Virus record (IMG/VR): IMGVR_UViG_3300035158_000239
Span: 1 to 23,855 of that record
Direction: 5' to 3' (one strand)
From: a virus
DNA length: 23,855 bases
The position numbers were made by a program, and so were the translations under genes. Within the stretch, counting starts at the first letter, position 1. The number at the start of each line of letters is the position of its first letter. The notes below the pieces were generated by a model. That model did no database searches and had not been told where the DNA came from. It saw only the letters and a list, made by a program, of their open reading frames with translations. Below, piece by piece: positions 5,984 to 13,157 of the stretch.

Positions 5984-7528
5984 ATGTCTGATCCAAGAGA
6001 AATTGAAGCTGTTTATGAAGCCTGCCGGCGGTCATTCGATGCTTTTGCCATGAAAGCATTCGGGTCTGTCGAAGGTGATGCGGCAACCTATGAATGGAAC
6101 TGGCATATTGGTTGTATCGCGGAACATTTGGAAGCCGTTGCAAAAGGTGAAATCAAACGCCTAATCATTAACGTTCCGCCAAGAACGCTTAAATCTTATC
6201 TGATCATGCAGGCCTTCCCTGCCTGGCGCATGGGTGTGGCGCCGCACGAAAAGTTCATTGGAACCAGCTATTCGCACAGCCTTGTTGAAGACCAGATTGT
6301 TAAATGCCGCCGAATCATAACTGATGATTGGTACAAGGAAGCCTTCCCCGAAACGCGAATTGACCAGAAGCAAAACCAGAAGCACCATTTCGCCACAACA
6401 GGCCGTGGAATGTATTATGGCGGCGGTATTCTTGGAACCATCACAGGTAAAGGTGCAGATTATGTGTTGGTTGATGACCCTGTTAAGCCTGATGAAGCGT
6501 TGTCAGACCAGATCAGGGGCAGAACCAATGAAGCAATCAGAAATACACTGTTCAGCCGCTTCAATGACCCGCGTGTTGGCCGTTTTGTAATGATTATGCA
6601 GCGTCTGCATGAGGATGACCCGACAGGCCATTTATTGCAGGACGGCGGCTATACGTTGCTGAAGCTGCCTGCTGAAGCCGTGAGCAGCCCTGTCATCATA
6701 ACACTGCGTGATAAATTCTGGACGATGAAGAAAGGGCAGCTTCTTTTCCCTGACCGCCTGACGCCTGAAGTGCTGGAAGAAAAGCGCCGCGACATGCTGG
6801 ATTACAACTATGTTGGCCAGTATTTGCAGGAACCAGTACCGCTTGGCGGCGGCGAATTTGTTGATACCTGGGTTAATTACTATGACGAAAGCGGAATCAA
6901 GGCGCGCGAAATGAACGTTTACATTTTGTGTGACGCCGCTGGCGGTGAAGAGTTGCAGAAGAAGAAAAAGAAAAAATCAGATTACACCAGCTTCATTGTG
7001 GTTGGCCTGCATAACGATAATAATTATTACCTGCTGGACATTGTCCGTGACCGTCTCAATCCAACAGAACGTGTGGATAAACTGTTTGAACTGCACAGGA
7101 CATGGAACGGCCTGACAGGGAAGCCGCCTAAAGTCGGTTATGAGAAATACGGCCTTATGTCTGATACCCATTACATTAGGGAAAAGCAGAAGCAGACTGG
7201 TTACAGATTCGCAATGGTTGAACTTGGCGGAAAGATGCAGAAGGAAGAACGTATTCGCCGCATGATTCCTGACTTGCAAAACGGGCGTTGGTGGTTTCCG
7301 CCGTCCAAGCTTTATACCGATTATGATGGCAGGACAATTGACCTGGTTCAGGAAATAATCAAGTCCGAAATGGGAACCTTTCCACGCGCGCGTTATGATG
7401 ATATGCTTGACGCATTGACGCGCATATATGATGCTGAAATGCAAGCGGTATTTCCTAAGATAAAAACACCAGCCGCGCGCAGGCACCAACTAAGTCAGCA
7501 AGGCTATAACCATTTCACGGATTTTTAA
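5984..7528 (+). CDS. terL: Terminase large subunit
   Basis: This 514-residue motor pumps DNA into the prohead and cuts it. The ATPase half has Walker-A-like VPPRTLKS (64-71) and Walker B VLVDDP (161-166). The nuclease half has an RNase H-like set of acids: Asp317 in ILCDAAGG, Glu387 in GYEKYG and Asp472-473 in DDMLDAL. A run of six lysines (326-331) before SDYTS is a slightly extended form of a basic loop often seen there; it is encoded by an A-rich tract. AAAGGCGC precedes the ATG. The next small gene begins two bases after the stop. Confidence 0.95.
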   Translation: MSDPREIEAVYEACRRSFDAFAMKAFGSVEGDAATYEWNWHIGCIAEHLEAVAKGEIKRLIINVPPRTLKSYLIMQAFPAWRMGVAPHEKFIGTSYSHSLVEDQIVKCRRIITDDWYKEAFPETRIDQKQNQKHHFATTGRGMYYGGGILGTITGKGADYVLVDDPVKPDEALSDQIRGRTNEAIRNTLFSRFNDPRVGRFVMIMQRLHEDDPTGHLLQDGGYTLLKLPAEAVSSPVIITLRDKFWTMKKGQLLFPDRLTPEVLEEKRRDMLDYNYVGQYLQEPVPLGGGEFVDTWVNYYDESGIKAREMNVYILCDAAGGEELQKKKKKKSDYTSFIVVGLHNDNNYYLLDIVRDRLNPTERVDKLFELHRTWNGLTGKPPKVGYEKYGLMSDTHYIREKQKQTGYRFAMVELGGKMQKEERIRRMIPDLQNGRWWFPPSKLYTDYDGRTIDLVQEIIKSEMGTFPRARYDDMLDALTRIYDAEMQAVFPKIKTPAARRHQLSQQGYNHFTDF

Positions 7529-7530
7529 TA

Positions 7531-7740
7531 ATGGCACAAAGATTGATTGAAGGGGAAAAAAGAATAACAGACCTTCCGTGTCCGCCAACAGGACAATGCC
7601 AGATGATTGAACAGATGCAGTTCGGTCTTCATTCAATCGAAATCCAGAAAATGGGAATAACTGCTTCCAAGGTTTATGTGCGTGACTATACGCATTGGCA
7701 ACATGCTTTTGATGCGGCAATGGACAAGGCAGGTTTATGA
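7531..7740 (+). CDS. Hypothetical protein between terminase and portal, 69 aa
   Basis: A small soluble protein (MAQRLIEGEKRITDLPCPPT...) starts two bases after the large-terminase stop and overlaps the portal start by four bases (ATGA). Tight packing on both sides strongly suggests a real, coupled gene. It has two cysteines (CPPTGQC) and a helical C-terminus (HAFDAAMDKAGL). I recognise no family; its position suggests a role in packaging or portal assembly. Confidence 0.6.
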   Translation: MAQRLIEGEKRITDLPCPPTGQCQMIEQMQFGLHSIEIQKMGITASKVYVRDYTHWQHAFDAAMDKAGL

Positions 7741-9845
7741 TGAAGTCACGGGATGAAATAGCCAAGCAGTTCAAGCGTCATCTGGATATCTCCAAATCAA
7801 AGCTTGGAAAGCAGTACCGAAACACCAAAAAATGTCAGGCCTTTTATGCTGGTGACTTCATGAAATATGAAGACGCCATAACTGTTTCTGACACTGCCGG
7901 CCGCGCCAAAAAGGTCATGGTTAAATTCAACAAGGTCAAGCCCTATGTCAATGCCGTCAAGGGCTTCATGGCGCAGAACAGGCGCGTTCAGAAATATGAA
8001 GCGCGGATTCAGAACAGCCGCATTCAGGAACTGTTTAGTTCATACGCCAACAGCATTGCCAAATATGTCCGCGACAACGCCGATGCTGACCAGGTTGAAA
8101 CGCAGCAAGACGGTGACTTACTGATTAATGGCTACGGCGCCATTGAAACTGCGCTGTCATATGGCGAAGGTTACGCCACAACGGAAGAAGACGGCCAGTT
8201 TATCTGTGGCAGGCTTGACCCGCTTAGTGTCGGATGGGATCCGTATGCGAAGGCAACAAACCTTCTGGGTGCCAGGTGGGTTTATTCCTGCAAGGAATAT
8301 CACATTGATGATGCCAAGTTGCTGTTTGATGACAACAATGAAGAACATTTTGAAGAAGCCGAAACGGATGACGCAACGGCCCATGAATATTTCCCGAATG
8401 GCGGAAGCTATGACAAAATAGCGCCTTACGATTATGCCAACAAAGAAGACAACATGGTAAAGGTTTACTTTTACCAGTGGTACGATATTGAACCATACTT
8501 TAAGGTAGCCAATCCCCTTTACCAACTCCAAGACCCGCAAGCCGTCCAGTTCGCAGATATCTTTTTGCAAGGTCTGGCGCAGGAAGCAGATGGTGAATTT
8601 GACCCGCGCGCGGAACTGTTGACGTTCGGAACAGACCTGAAGGCAAAGCTGGAAGAATATTTTGGTGATTTCCTCGGAGAAGTGTTTGAGTTCAAGCGCA
8701 AGGTTTTCTATACCGCCGTTATCAGCGGCGAACACGTTTTCACGGCCTATAAATCAATATCACAGCAAGGCTTCACGATTCAGTTCAAGACAGGTGATTA
8801 TGATGCCGTGAATAATATCTGGACAGGCCTGGTCAATTCCATGATGGAACCAGGCCTGTATTACAACAAGGCGCTTACTGAATTGATGTTTACGATTGCA
8901 GCCAATTCCAAGGGTGGCGTTTATGTGGAAGAAGACGCGGTTGACGATATCGCTGAATTTGAACACAACTATGGCAAGACGGACGGCGTTGTTAAGGTCA
9001 ATCCTGGCGCGCTGGCTGCTGGCAAAATTCAGGACAAGAAAAGTCCGCATGTTCCAACTGGCCTTGACCAAATCGTTAATATCGCAGACCAAGCCCTTCC
9101 TGATGTAAACGGCATTGACCCTTCATTTCTCGGAACGCGCGAATTTGCCAATGACACTTATGCCTACCAGCGCGCGCGTATCAAGCGTGTCATGTCAGTT
9201 CTGGCCTGCTATTTTGATGCTGCCAAGCTTTACAGCAAGCGCAATGCCAGAATCATGCTGGATTTGATGAAGGTGTTTGTCCAGAACAATGAGAACATGA
9301 CGATTCGCGTTGTTGGTGAACAAGGGCAGGCTATGTTTTTACGCCTGTCCGAAAAGCAGCTTTCCGCTGAATATGACGTCCAGACCGAAGAAGCGCCGCT
9401 GTCTGCTGAAGACAAACAGGAACAGGCAGGCGTTCTGTCTGGTATCGGCGACAAGCTTATTATGGCCGATCCTGTTGCGGCAAAAACCATGTATGGCATG
9501 GCAGTTGAATTGATGCCGCTGGACTTCAGCATGAAGGAACGCGCGCTTCAGGTTCTTAAACCGAAAGAAGGCGAAATTGACCCTGCTTATGTCCAGCAGC
9601 TTGAAGCGCAGGTTAAGGCGCTGATGGATGCAGGCAGACAGGCGCAGTTGCAGAAAACCATTGCTGATGCTGAATTGACACTGGCGCGCGCGGAAGAAGC
9701 CAAGCGTAAAACAAGCAAGGTTGATGCTGATATTGCTAAAACACAGGCTGAAACTGTTGAAACTTTGGAAGACAGTGAACAAAGAAGCCTTGAAAATGAA
9801 GCAATTAAACGGTCTAATGTTACAGACGTGCGAATTGTCTTGTAA
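7737..9845 (+). CDS. Portal protein (P22-like)
   Basis: The 702-residue protein would form the dodecameric ring at the capsid vertex through which DNA enters and leaves. Its large size, N-terminal region (KVKPYVNAVKGFMAQNRR, then YGAIETALSYGEGY and RLDPLSVGWDPYAK) and position directly after the terminase fit the P22 gp1-type portals of podoviruses. The last 100 residues (VQQLEAQVKALMDAGRQAQL onward) are a long charged helix resembling the C-terminal barrel of P22 portal. The start overlaps the preceding gene in ATGATG, so either of two adjacent Met codons may be used. Confidence 0.88.
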   Translation: MMKSRDEIAKQFKRHLDISKSKLGKQYRNTKKCQAFYAGDFMKYEDAITVSDTAGRAKKVMVKFNKVKPYVNAVKGFMAQNRRVQKYEARIQNSRIQELFSSYANSIAKYVRDNADADQVETQQDGDLLINGYGAIETALSYGEGYATTEEDGQFICGRLDPLSVGWDPYAKATNLLGARWVYSCKEYHIDDAKLLFDDNNEEHFEEAETDDATAHEYFPNGGSYDKIAPYDYANKEDNMVKVYFYQWYDIEPYFKVANPLYQLQDPQAVQFADIFLQGLAQEADGEFDPRAELLTFGTDLKAKLEEYFGDFLGEVFEFKRKVFYTAVISGEHVFTAYKSISQQGFTIQFKTGDYDAVNNIWTGLVNSMMEPGLYYNKALTELMFTIAANSKGGVYVEEDAVDDIAEFEHNYGKTDGVVKVNPGALAAGKIQDKKSPHVPTGLDQIVNIADQALPDVNGIDPSFLGTREFANDTYAYQRARIKRVMSVLACYFDAAKLYSKRNARIMLDLMKVFVQNNENMTIRVVGEQGQAMFLRLSEKQLSAEYDVQTEEAPLSAEDKQEQAGVLSGIGDKLIMADPVAAKTMYGMAVELMPLDFSMKERALQVLKPKEGEIDPAYVQQLEAQVKALMDAGRQAQLQKTIADAELTLARAEEAKRKTSKVDADIAKTQAETVETLEDSEQRSLENEAIKRSNVTDVRIVL

Positions 9846-9868
9846 AAACAAACAGAAAGGATCGACAA

Positions 9869-10174
9869 ATGCTTACCAATGAAGAACTGCAACGCAAACT
9901 GTCACAGTCACCAGCACCGCGCGTGACCGAAGAACTGATTGAAAGCCGCATTACTGACACGCGGTTTGAACGTTTCTCTGAAACTGTCACTGTCTGCGAA
10001 ATCAAGCTGGACAATGGGTATTCCGTGCGCGGCGAATCGGCCTGCGTAAATCCTGAAAATTACAATCAGGAAATTGGAGAAAAGATTGCTTATGATAACG
10101 CATTCAACAAGCTTTGGCCGCTGTTTGGCTTCTTGCTTGCTGAAGGCAATCATATTGAAAAGCAAGCTGCATAA
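9869..10174 (+). CDS. Gp49-family phage protein (N4 gp49 / Sf6 gene 66)
   Basis: This 101-residue protein has the pattern of the Gp49 family: an RITDTRFERF lead-in, VTVCEIKLDNGYSVRGESAC, then NPENYNQEIGEKIAYDNAFN and KLWPLFGFLLAE. AGAAAGGA eight bases upstream is an unusually good ribosome binding site. The biochemical role of the family is not established. Here it sits between portal and scaffold genes, and the gap after it contains the solitary CRISPR repeat. Confidence 0.8.
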   Translation: MLTNEELQRKLSQSPAPRVTEELIESRITDTRFERFSETVTVCEIKLDNGYSVRGESACVNPENYNQEIGEKIAYDNAFNKLWPLFGFLLAEGNHIEKQAA

Positions 10175-10213
10175 CCCACGCGAAAAGGGGAAGGCCTTGA
10201 AACAAAGCCATAC

Positions 10214-10245
10214 GTCGCCCCCCATGCGGGGGCGTGGATTGAAAC
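10214..10245 (+). CRISPR. Solitary type I-C CRISPR repeat (candidate RNA anti-CRISPR)
   Basis: A complete 32-nt repeat starts GTCGCCCCCC and ends GTGGATTGAAAC, the signature of type I-C repeats; as I recall, the Desulfovibrio vulgaris I-C repeat differs by a single base in the loop region. CGCCCCC (10216-10222) and GGGGGCG (10228-10234) form a 7-bp stem with loop CATGC. The remaining 11 bases TGGATTGAAAC (10235-10245) equal the 5' handle left by Cas5d cleavage at the stem base. No second repeat lies at spacer distance and no cas gene is in the window. It lies in the 113-base gap between the Gp49-family and scaffold genes, in the sense of late transcription. Phage solitary repeats that act by mimicking crRNA are known as Racrs. 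No separate sigma70-type promoter is clear upstream, so it may be cut from the operon transcript. Confidence 0.88.
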
Positions 10246-10258
10246 CCCGCCATTTTTT
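10226..10258 (+). terminator. Terminator-like hairpin overlapping the CRISPR repeat
   Basis: GCGGGG (10226-10231), inside the right half of the repeat, can pair with CCCCGC (10245-10250), which begins at the last repeat base. The loop is 13 bases, and CA then TTTTTT (10253-10258) follow. This has the form of an intrinsic terminator and would end a short repeat RNA just 13 bases after the handle. The pairing is exclusive with the 7-bp CRISPR stem, which has a tighter loop and forms first, so efficiency is uncertain. Confidence 0.45.
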
Positions 10259-10287
10259 AACCAAACCCACATGAAAGGCGCAAAATC

Positions 10288-11232
10288 ATGGGACTAGAAG
10301 AGCAGATTAAAAAAGAAGAAGAAGAATTGGAAAAGCTGGCCAAAGCTGAAGAAGAAGGCCAAGACCATAAAGACGATGATAAGGCTGACGCGGCTGAAGA
10401 AGCCGATGCCGGCGAGTCTGAACAGGGCGAAGAAGAAACCGATTCCGAAAAACAGGATGATGACAAAGCCGCTGAAAAAGACGGCGAAGAAGATCCTGAC
10501 AAGGAAGATGGTGATGACGAAAAAGAAAAGGACGGCAAGGGCAAAGATGACAAATCAGACAACAGCCTTGCCGCACAGTTGCGGATTGAGCGCAAGCAGC
10601 GCAAGCAACTGGAAGAGCGGCTTGAAGCAGTGGAGCGCCAGCCTGAAAAAGAACGGGACGGAAAGCAGCGGTCCACAGAAAAAGAACTGACTGCTGAAGA
10701 ACGTCTTGACCAGATGGAAGCTGAACGCGAAACAGAACGTCTGCGCAATCAGGCAATCAATGAATTTAACGAAATTGAAGCCGAATTTGCCAAAGAAACG
10801 CCTGATTATGAGCCCGCCAGCGCGCATATGATTAAAAACATGATTCAGGGCATGATGTATGCAAACCCTGCAATCAGCCAGCGTCAGGCCATTGCTGTTG
10901 CACAAAATCAGGTTTTGCAAATCGCAGCGCGCGCCGCGGCCAAAGGGCTTAATCCTGCCGAAACACTGTATAACATGGCTTTTGAACGTTATGGTTACCA
11001 GCCGCAAGCTGGCGGCGGTGATGGCAAAGACAAAGGCGCATCCGCCAAAGCTGAAGCCGAAAGGCTGAAGAAAATCCAGCAGAACAAGAAACGTTCTGCT
11101 TCAGCATTAGCAGGTGGTGGACAAAGCGGCACCGCTACTGTAACATTAGAAGAAGCTGGCAAGATGGATCTTGGTTCATTTTCAAACCTTTCTGAAGCTG
11201 AAATTGACCAAATGATTGCTGATGCAGGCTAA
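10288..11232 (+). CDS. Capsid scaffolding protein
   Basis: The 314-residue product is extremely charged. Residues 1-90 are dominated by E, D and K with almost no hydrophobics. Residues about 93-165 form a coiled coil (RIERKQRKQLEERLEAVER onward). The C-terminal half is helical with an alanine- and glycine-rich segment, and the protein ends with SEAEIDQMIADAG. Position directly before the major capsid gene and this composition are typical of scaffolds that shape the prohead and then leave or are degraded. AAAGGCGC lies six bases before the ATG. The long antisense ORF opposite its acidic part is serine-rich, a mirror of the codon bias and not a gene. Confidence 0.82.
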   Translation: MGLEEQIKKEEEELEKLAKAEEEGQDHKDDDKADAAEEADAGESEQGEEETDSEKQDDDKAAEKDGEEDPDKEDGDDEKEKDGKGKDDKSDNSLAAQLRIERKQRKQLEERLEAVERQPEKERDGKQRSTEKELTAEERLDQMEAERETERLRNQAINEFNEIEAEFAKETPDYEPASAHMIKNMIQGMMYANPAISQRQAIAVAQNQVLQIAARAAAKGLNPAETLYNMAFERYGYQPQAGGGDGKDKGASAKAEAERLKKIQQNKKRSASALAGGGQSGTATVTLEEAGKMDLGSFSNLSEAEIDQMIADAG

Positions 11233-11440
11233 AACCTACCGTTCCTTGTTCTAAAGGAATGAGCGCCGCCAGGCTTTAAGTGGACGTTTTGCGGGGAAAC
11301 GGCAATTCCCCGTTCAAATGTCAAAGGTGGTCGCGCACTTAAAAACGCAGTCGCTTACCGGAGCGAATAACAAGATTCCGTGCTGCAATGACGTTTGAAG
11401 TTTTCAGTCTTAAACTTTAACCAACATTGGAGCAAAAACC
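11233..11440 (+). ncRNA. Structured leader RNA upstream of major capsid gene
   Basis: The 208-base gap before the capsid gene is rich in perfect inverted repeats: TTCCTT/AAGGAA (11242-11259); TTTAAGTG (11275-11282) with CACTTAAA (11336-11343), enclosing CGGGGAA/TTCCCCG (11292-11312); TCGCT/AGCGA (11351-11366); and AAGTTT/AAACTT (11398-11417). None has a following T-run, so these are not plain terminators. No convincing ORF lies here. The capsid ribosome binding site GGAG comes after the last hairpin. A transcript-stabilising or translation-controlling leader for the most highly made protein is the likely role, by inference. Confidence 0.45.
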
Positions 11441-12574
11441 ATGTCTTCAACTTCCATGACCACTTCCAACAGCTTGGCAGTCAAGCTGTTTGAGAAGAAA
11501 ACGTGGATCCAGATGATGCAGAAATCCTGCCTGGGCCACTTGTTTAACCGAGGCTGCATTTACTTCCCTGAAGAACTGCTTGGCAAAGATGCCAAAGGTG
11601 ATCAGGTAACCTTCGCTTACGTTGGCAAACTTACCAACGTTCCTATTGGCGAAGGCGGCACTTTGGACGGCAATGAAGAAGCGCTTGACCTTGAGAATCA
11701 CGCTATGGCTATGAACGTTTCACGCCTTGGCGTCCTGTCTCCAAACACAAACACCATTGAGCAACAACGCACAAAGGTAAACTTCAATGCTTCTGCTGTT
11801 GAAGCCCTGAAGCGCCGTGCTGTTGAACTTATGGACAGTTCTGTTTGGAACCAACTGGCAGGCTTTAACCCCTCTGGAAGCTTTACGCTGAACGGCACGA
11901 CTTATACGACTGCCGCGCAGAAACTGCACGTCCAAGGGCATAACACGCCAGTTGCGCCGACAACCAACCGCATCATTCGCGCTGGTTCCCAGGCCAATGA
12001 CCAATCCTTGACCAGTTCTAACATTATGGCACTGGACTTGATTGATTACGCACTGGAAAAAATCAGCAGCAGTGACCAGCCTATTGAGCGTCTGGACGGC
12101 GAAACGTATGACCTTTACCTTGCGCCGGAACAGATTGTTGACCTGCAACAAAACAGTTCTGCCAAAATCAAATGGTATGACATGCAGTTTAACAAACTGG
12201 CTGGTAATCAGGGCGATGCAACCATAGAAAAGAGTTACAAAAACGGCATGGTCTGTGCTGGCCGTTACCGTAACGTCTTCATCTATGAAGCGCCGCGCAT
12301 CCCGAATGGTGTAAATTCATCGGATTCTTCCGTTGTCGCAAACACCAAACGGGCGGTTCTGGTTGGACGTGATGCCCTGTCATTCGCTTCGCCTTTCGGC
12401 GGACGTGTGACGGACAGTGACGTTCCGATGAAGATGTTTAGCCAGCTTAAAGACTATGATTACTTCAAGGGGCAAGAAGGCCGCTTGCTGTATGGTCTTA
12501 AGAAAATGTCGCCTTCCAATAAGGAAGATATCGGCGTTCTGGTTATCGCAACTTACGCCGCTGCGCATAGCTAA
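11441..12574 (+). CDS. Major capsid protein (N4-gp56 family)
   Basis: This 377-residue protein matches the N4-gp56 (DUF4043) family of HK97-fold shell proteins: an N-terminal LAVKLFEKKTWIQMM helix, GDQVTFAYVGKLTNVPIGEG, SRLGVLSPNTNTIEQQRTKV, a central LYLAPEQIVDLQQNSSAKIK and the C-terminal LLYGLKKMSPSNKEDIGVLV. It would assemble around the preceding scaffold to form the icosahedral head. GGAG eight bases upstream is the ribosome binding site. A hairpin-rich leader precedes it and a terminator-like hairpin follows, consistent with separate high-level expression. Confidence 0.92.
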   Translation: MSSTSMTTSNSLAVKLFEKKTWIQMMQKSCLGHLFNRGCIYFPEELLGKDAKGDQVTFAYVGKLTNVPIGEGGTLDGNEEALDLENHAMAMNVSRLGVLSPNTNTIEQQRTKVNFNASAVEALKRRAVELMDSSVWNQLAGFNPSGSFTLNGTTYTTAAQKLHVQGHNTPVAPTTNRIIRAGSQANDQSLTSSNIMALDLIDYALEKISSSDQPIERLDGETYDLYLAPEQIVDLQQNSSAKIKWYDMQFNKLAGNQGDATIEKSYKNGMVCAGRYRNVFIYEAPRIPNGVNSSDSSVVANTKRAVLVGRDALSFASPFGGRVTDSDVPMKMFSQLKDYDYFKGQEGRLLYGLKKMSPSNKEDIGVLVIATYAAAHS

Positions 12575-12586
12575 TCTGGTCTGATG

Positions 12587-12614
12587 GGCGGCTAACGCCG
12601 CCTGTCTTTCTCTT
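12587..12614 (+). terminator. Terminator-like hairpin after capsid gene
   Basis: GGCGGC (12587-12592) and GCCGCC (12597-12602) form a perfect all-G:C stem with loop TAAC, followed by the pyrimidine run TGTCTTTCTCTT. The interrupted T-run suggests partial termination, which would set a capsid-rich transcript ratio. Confidence 0.55.
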
Positions 12615-12638
12615 AACCAAATAGATGGAGACCTTACA

Positions 12639-13094
12639 ATGACTACACCTTCTATCTTGTCGGACAAAGCCACGGCACGGGATGCGAAAGTTGACCGTTC
12701 TGGCGCAGTCCGTTCCCAAAAGGCCGTTGCCACTGTCCCTGACACAACGGCTTCTGCAACTGTTATTGGCATGATTCGCTTTGAAGGGGGATTCAGCCTT
12801 GACCAGTTGGTTGTAAAATCTGATGACCTGACCGCCAGCACGGCTTTGCTGCTGCATGTTGGGTATGTCTATGACGATGATACAACATACTCCAATGATG
12901 CTGACGCCTTCTTTCAAAGCGCTGATATTGCACAGGACGCAGGTTCTCTGGTCTGGCCTGTTGCAGACGGCCGTTCAAACGAAGGATTCGTTGCGGATGC
13001 ACCTGGCTATATCGCAATCACAACCGCTGCTGCTGCAACGGACGCGGCTGGTGATGTGCATGTCATGGCCGTTTTCCACTATGACGAAGACTAG
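12639..13094 (+). CDS. Probable virion protein after capsid gene, 151 aa
   Basis: The product (MTTPSILSDKATARDAKVDR...) is acidic, alanine- and threonine-rich and strand-forming, with few lysines after residue 30. GGAG precedes the ATG. Genes in this position of podovirus operons often encode head decoration or stabilising proteins, and the composition fits a surface beta protein, but I do not recognise the family. It lies between two hairpin terminators and thus forms nearly its own expression unit. Confidence 0.5.
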   Translation: MTTPSILSDKATARDAKVDRSGAVRSQKAVATVPDTTASATVIGMIRFEGGFSLDQLVVKSDDLTASTALLLHVGYVYDDDTTYSNDADAFFQSADIAQDAGSLVWPVADGRSNEGFVADAPGYIAITTAAAATDAAGDVHVMAVFHYDED

Positions 13095-13103
13095 GAAAAA
13101 ATG

Positions 13104-13140
13104 GGGTGAGGCGCATGATTTGTGCCTTACCCTTCCTTCT
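13104..13140 (+). terminator. Intrinsic terminator, 12-bp stem
   Basis: GGGTGAGGCGCA (13104-13115) pairs with TGTGCCTTACCC (13121-13132), with two G-T wobbles and a 5-base loop, followed by TTCCTTCTT. It closes the unit before the glycosyltransferase gene. The stem also covers an alternative upstream ATG of that gene at 13122, which argues against using it. Confidence 0.6.
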
Positions 13141-13157
13141 TAACAAAAGGCGCTTTT

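Noticed and set aside
6957-6977. A-rich run encoding six lysines as a programmed frameshift site in the large terminase
   Set aside because: The zero frame continues into intact nuclease motifs, the shifted frames give no meaningful product, and a basic loop here is common in the family.
10172-10203. Segment ending CCTTGAAAC as a degenerate second CRISPR repeat, making a mini-array
   Set aside because: Only about half of the bases match, the stem is lost, and the gap to the true repeat is 10 bases, far below an I-C spacer length of about 34-36.
10074-10274. Plus-strand ORF running through the CRISPR repeat
   Set aside because: It is mostly a shadow of the Gp49-family gene, has no ribosome binding site, and the repeat's palindrome explains the sequence better.
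10257-10748. Serine-rich minus-strand ORF opposite the scaffold gene
   Set aside because: GAA/GAT-rich acidic codons read as TTC/ATC or TCT/TCA on the other strand, so long serine- and phenylalanine-rich shadows are expected; no ribosome binding site.
11311-11400. 26-codon ORF (MSKVVAHLKTQ...) in the capsid leader
   Set aside because: No ribosome binding site, and its bases form the paired arms of the leader hairpins.
13122-13157. Longer start for the glycosyltransferase
   Set aside because: The ATG at 13122 lies inside a 12-bp terminator stem, while 13158 has a good ribosome binding site and begins the fold directly.
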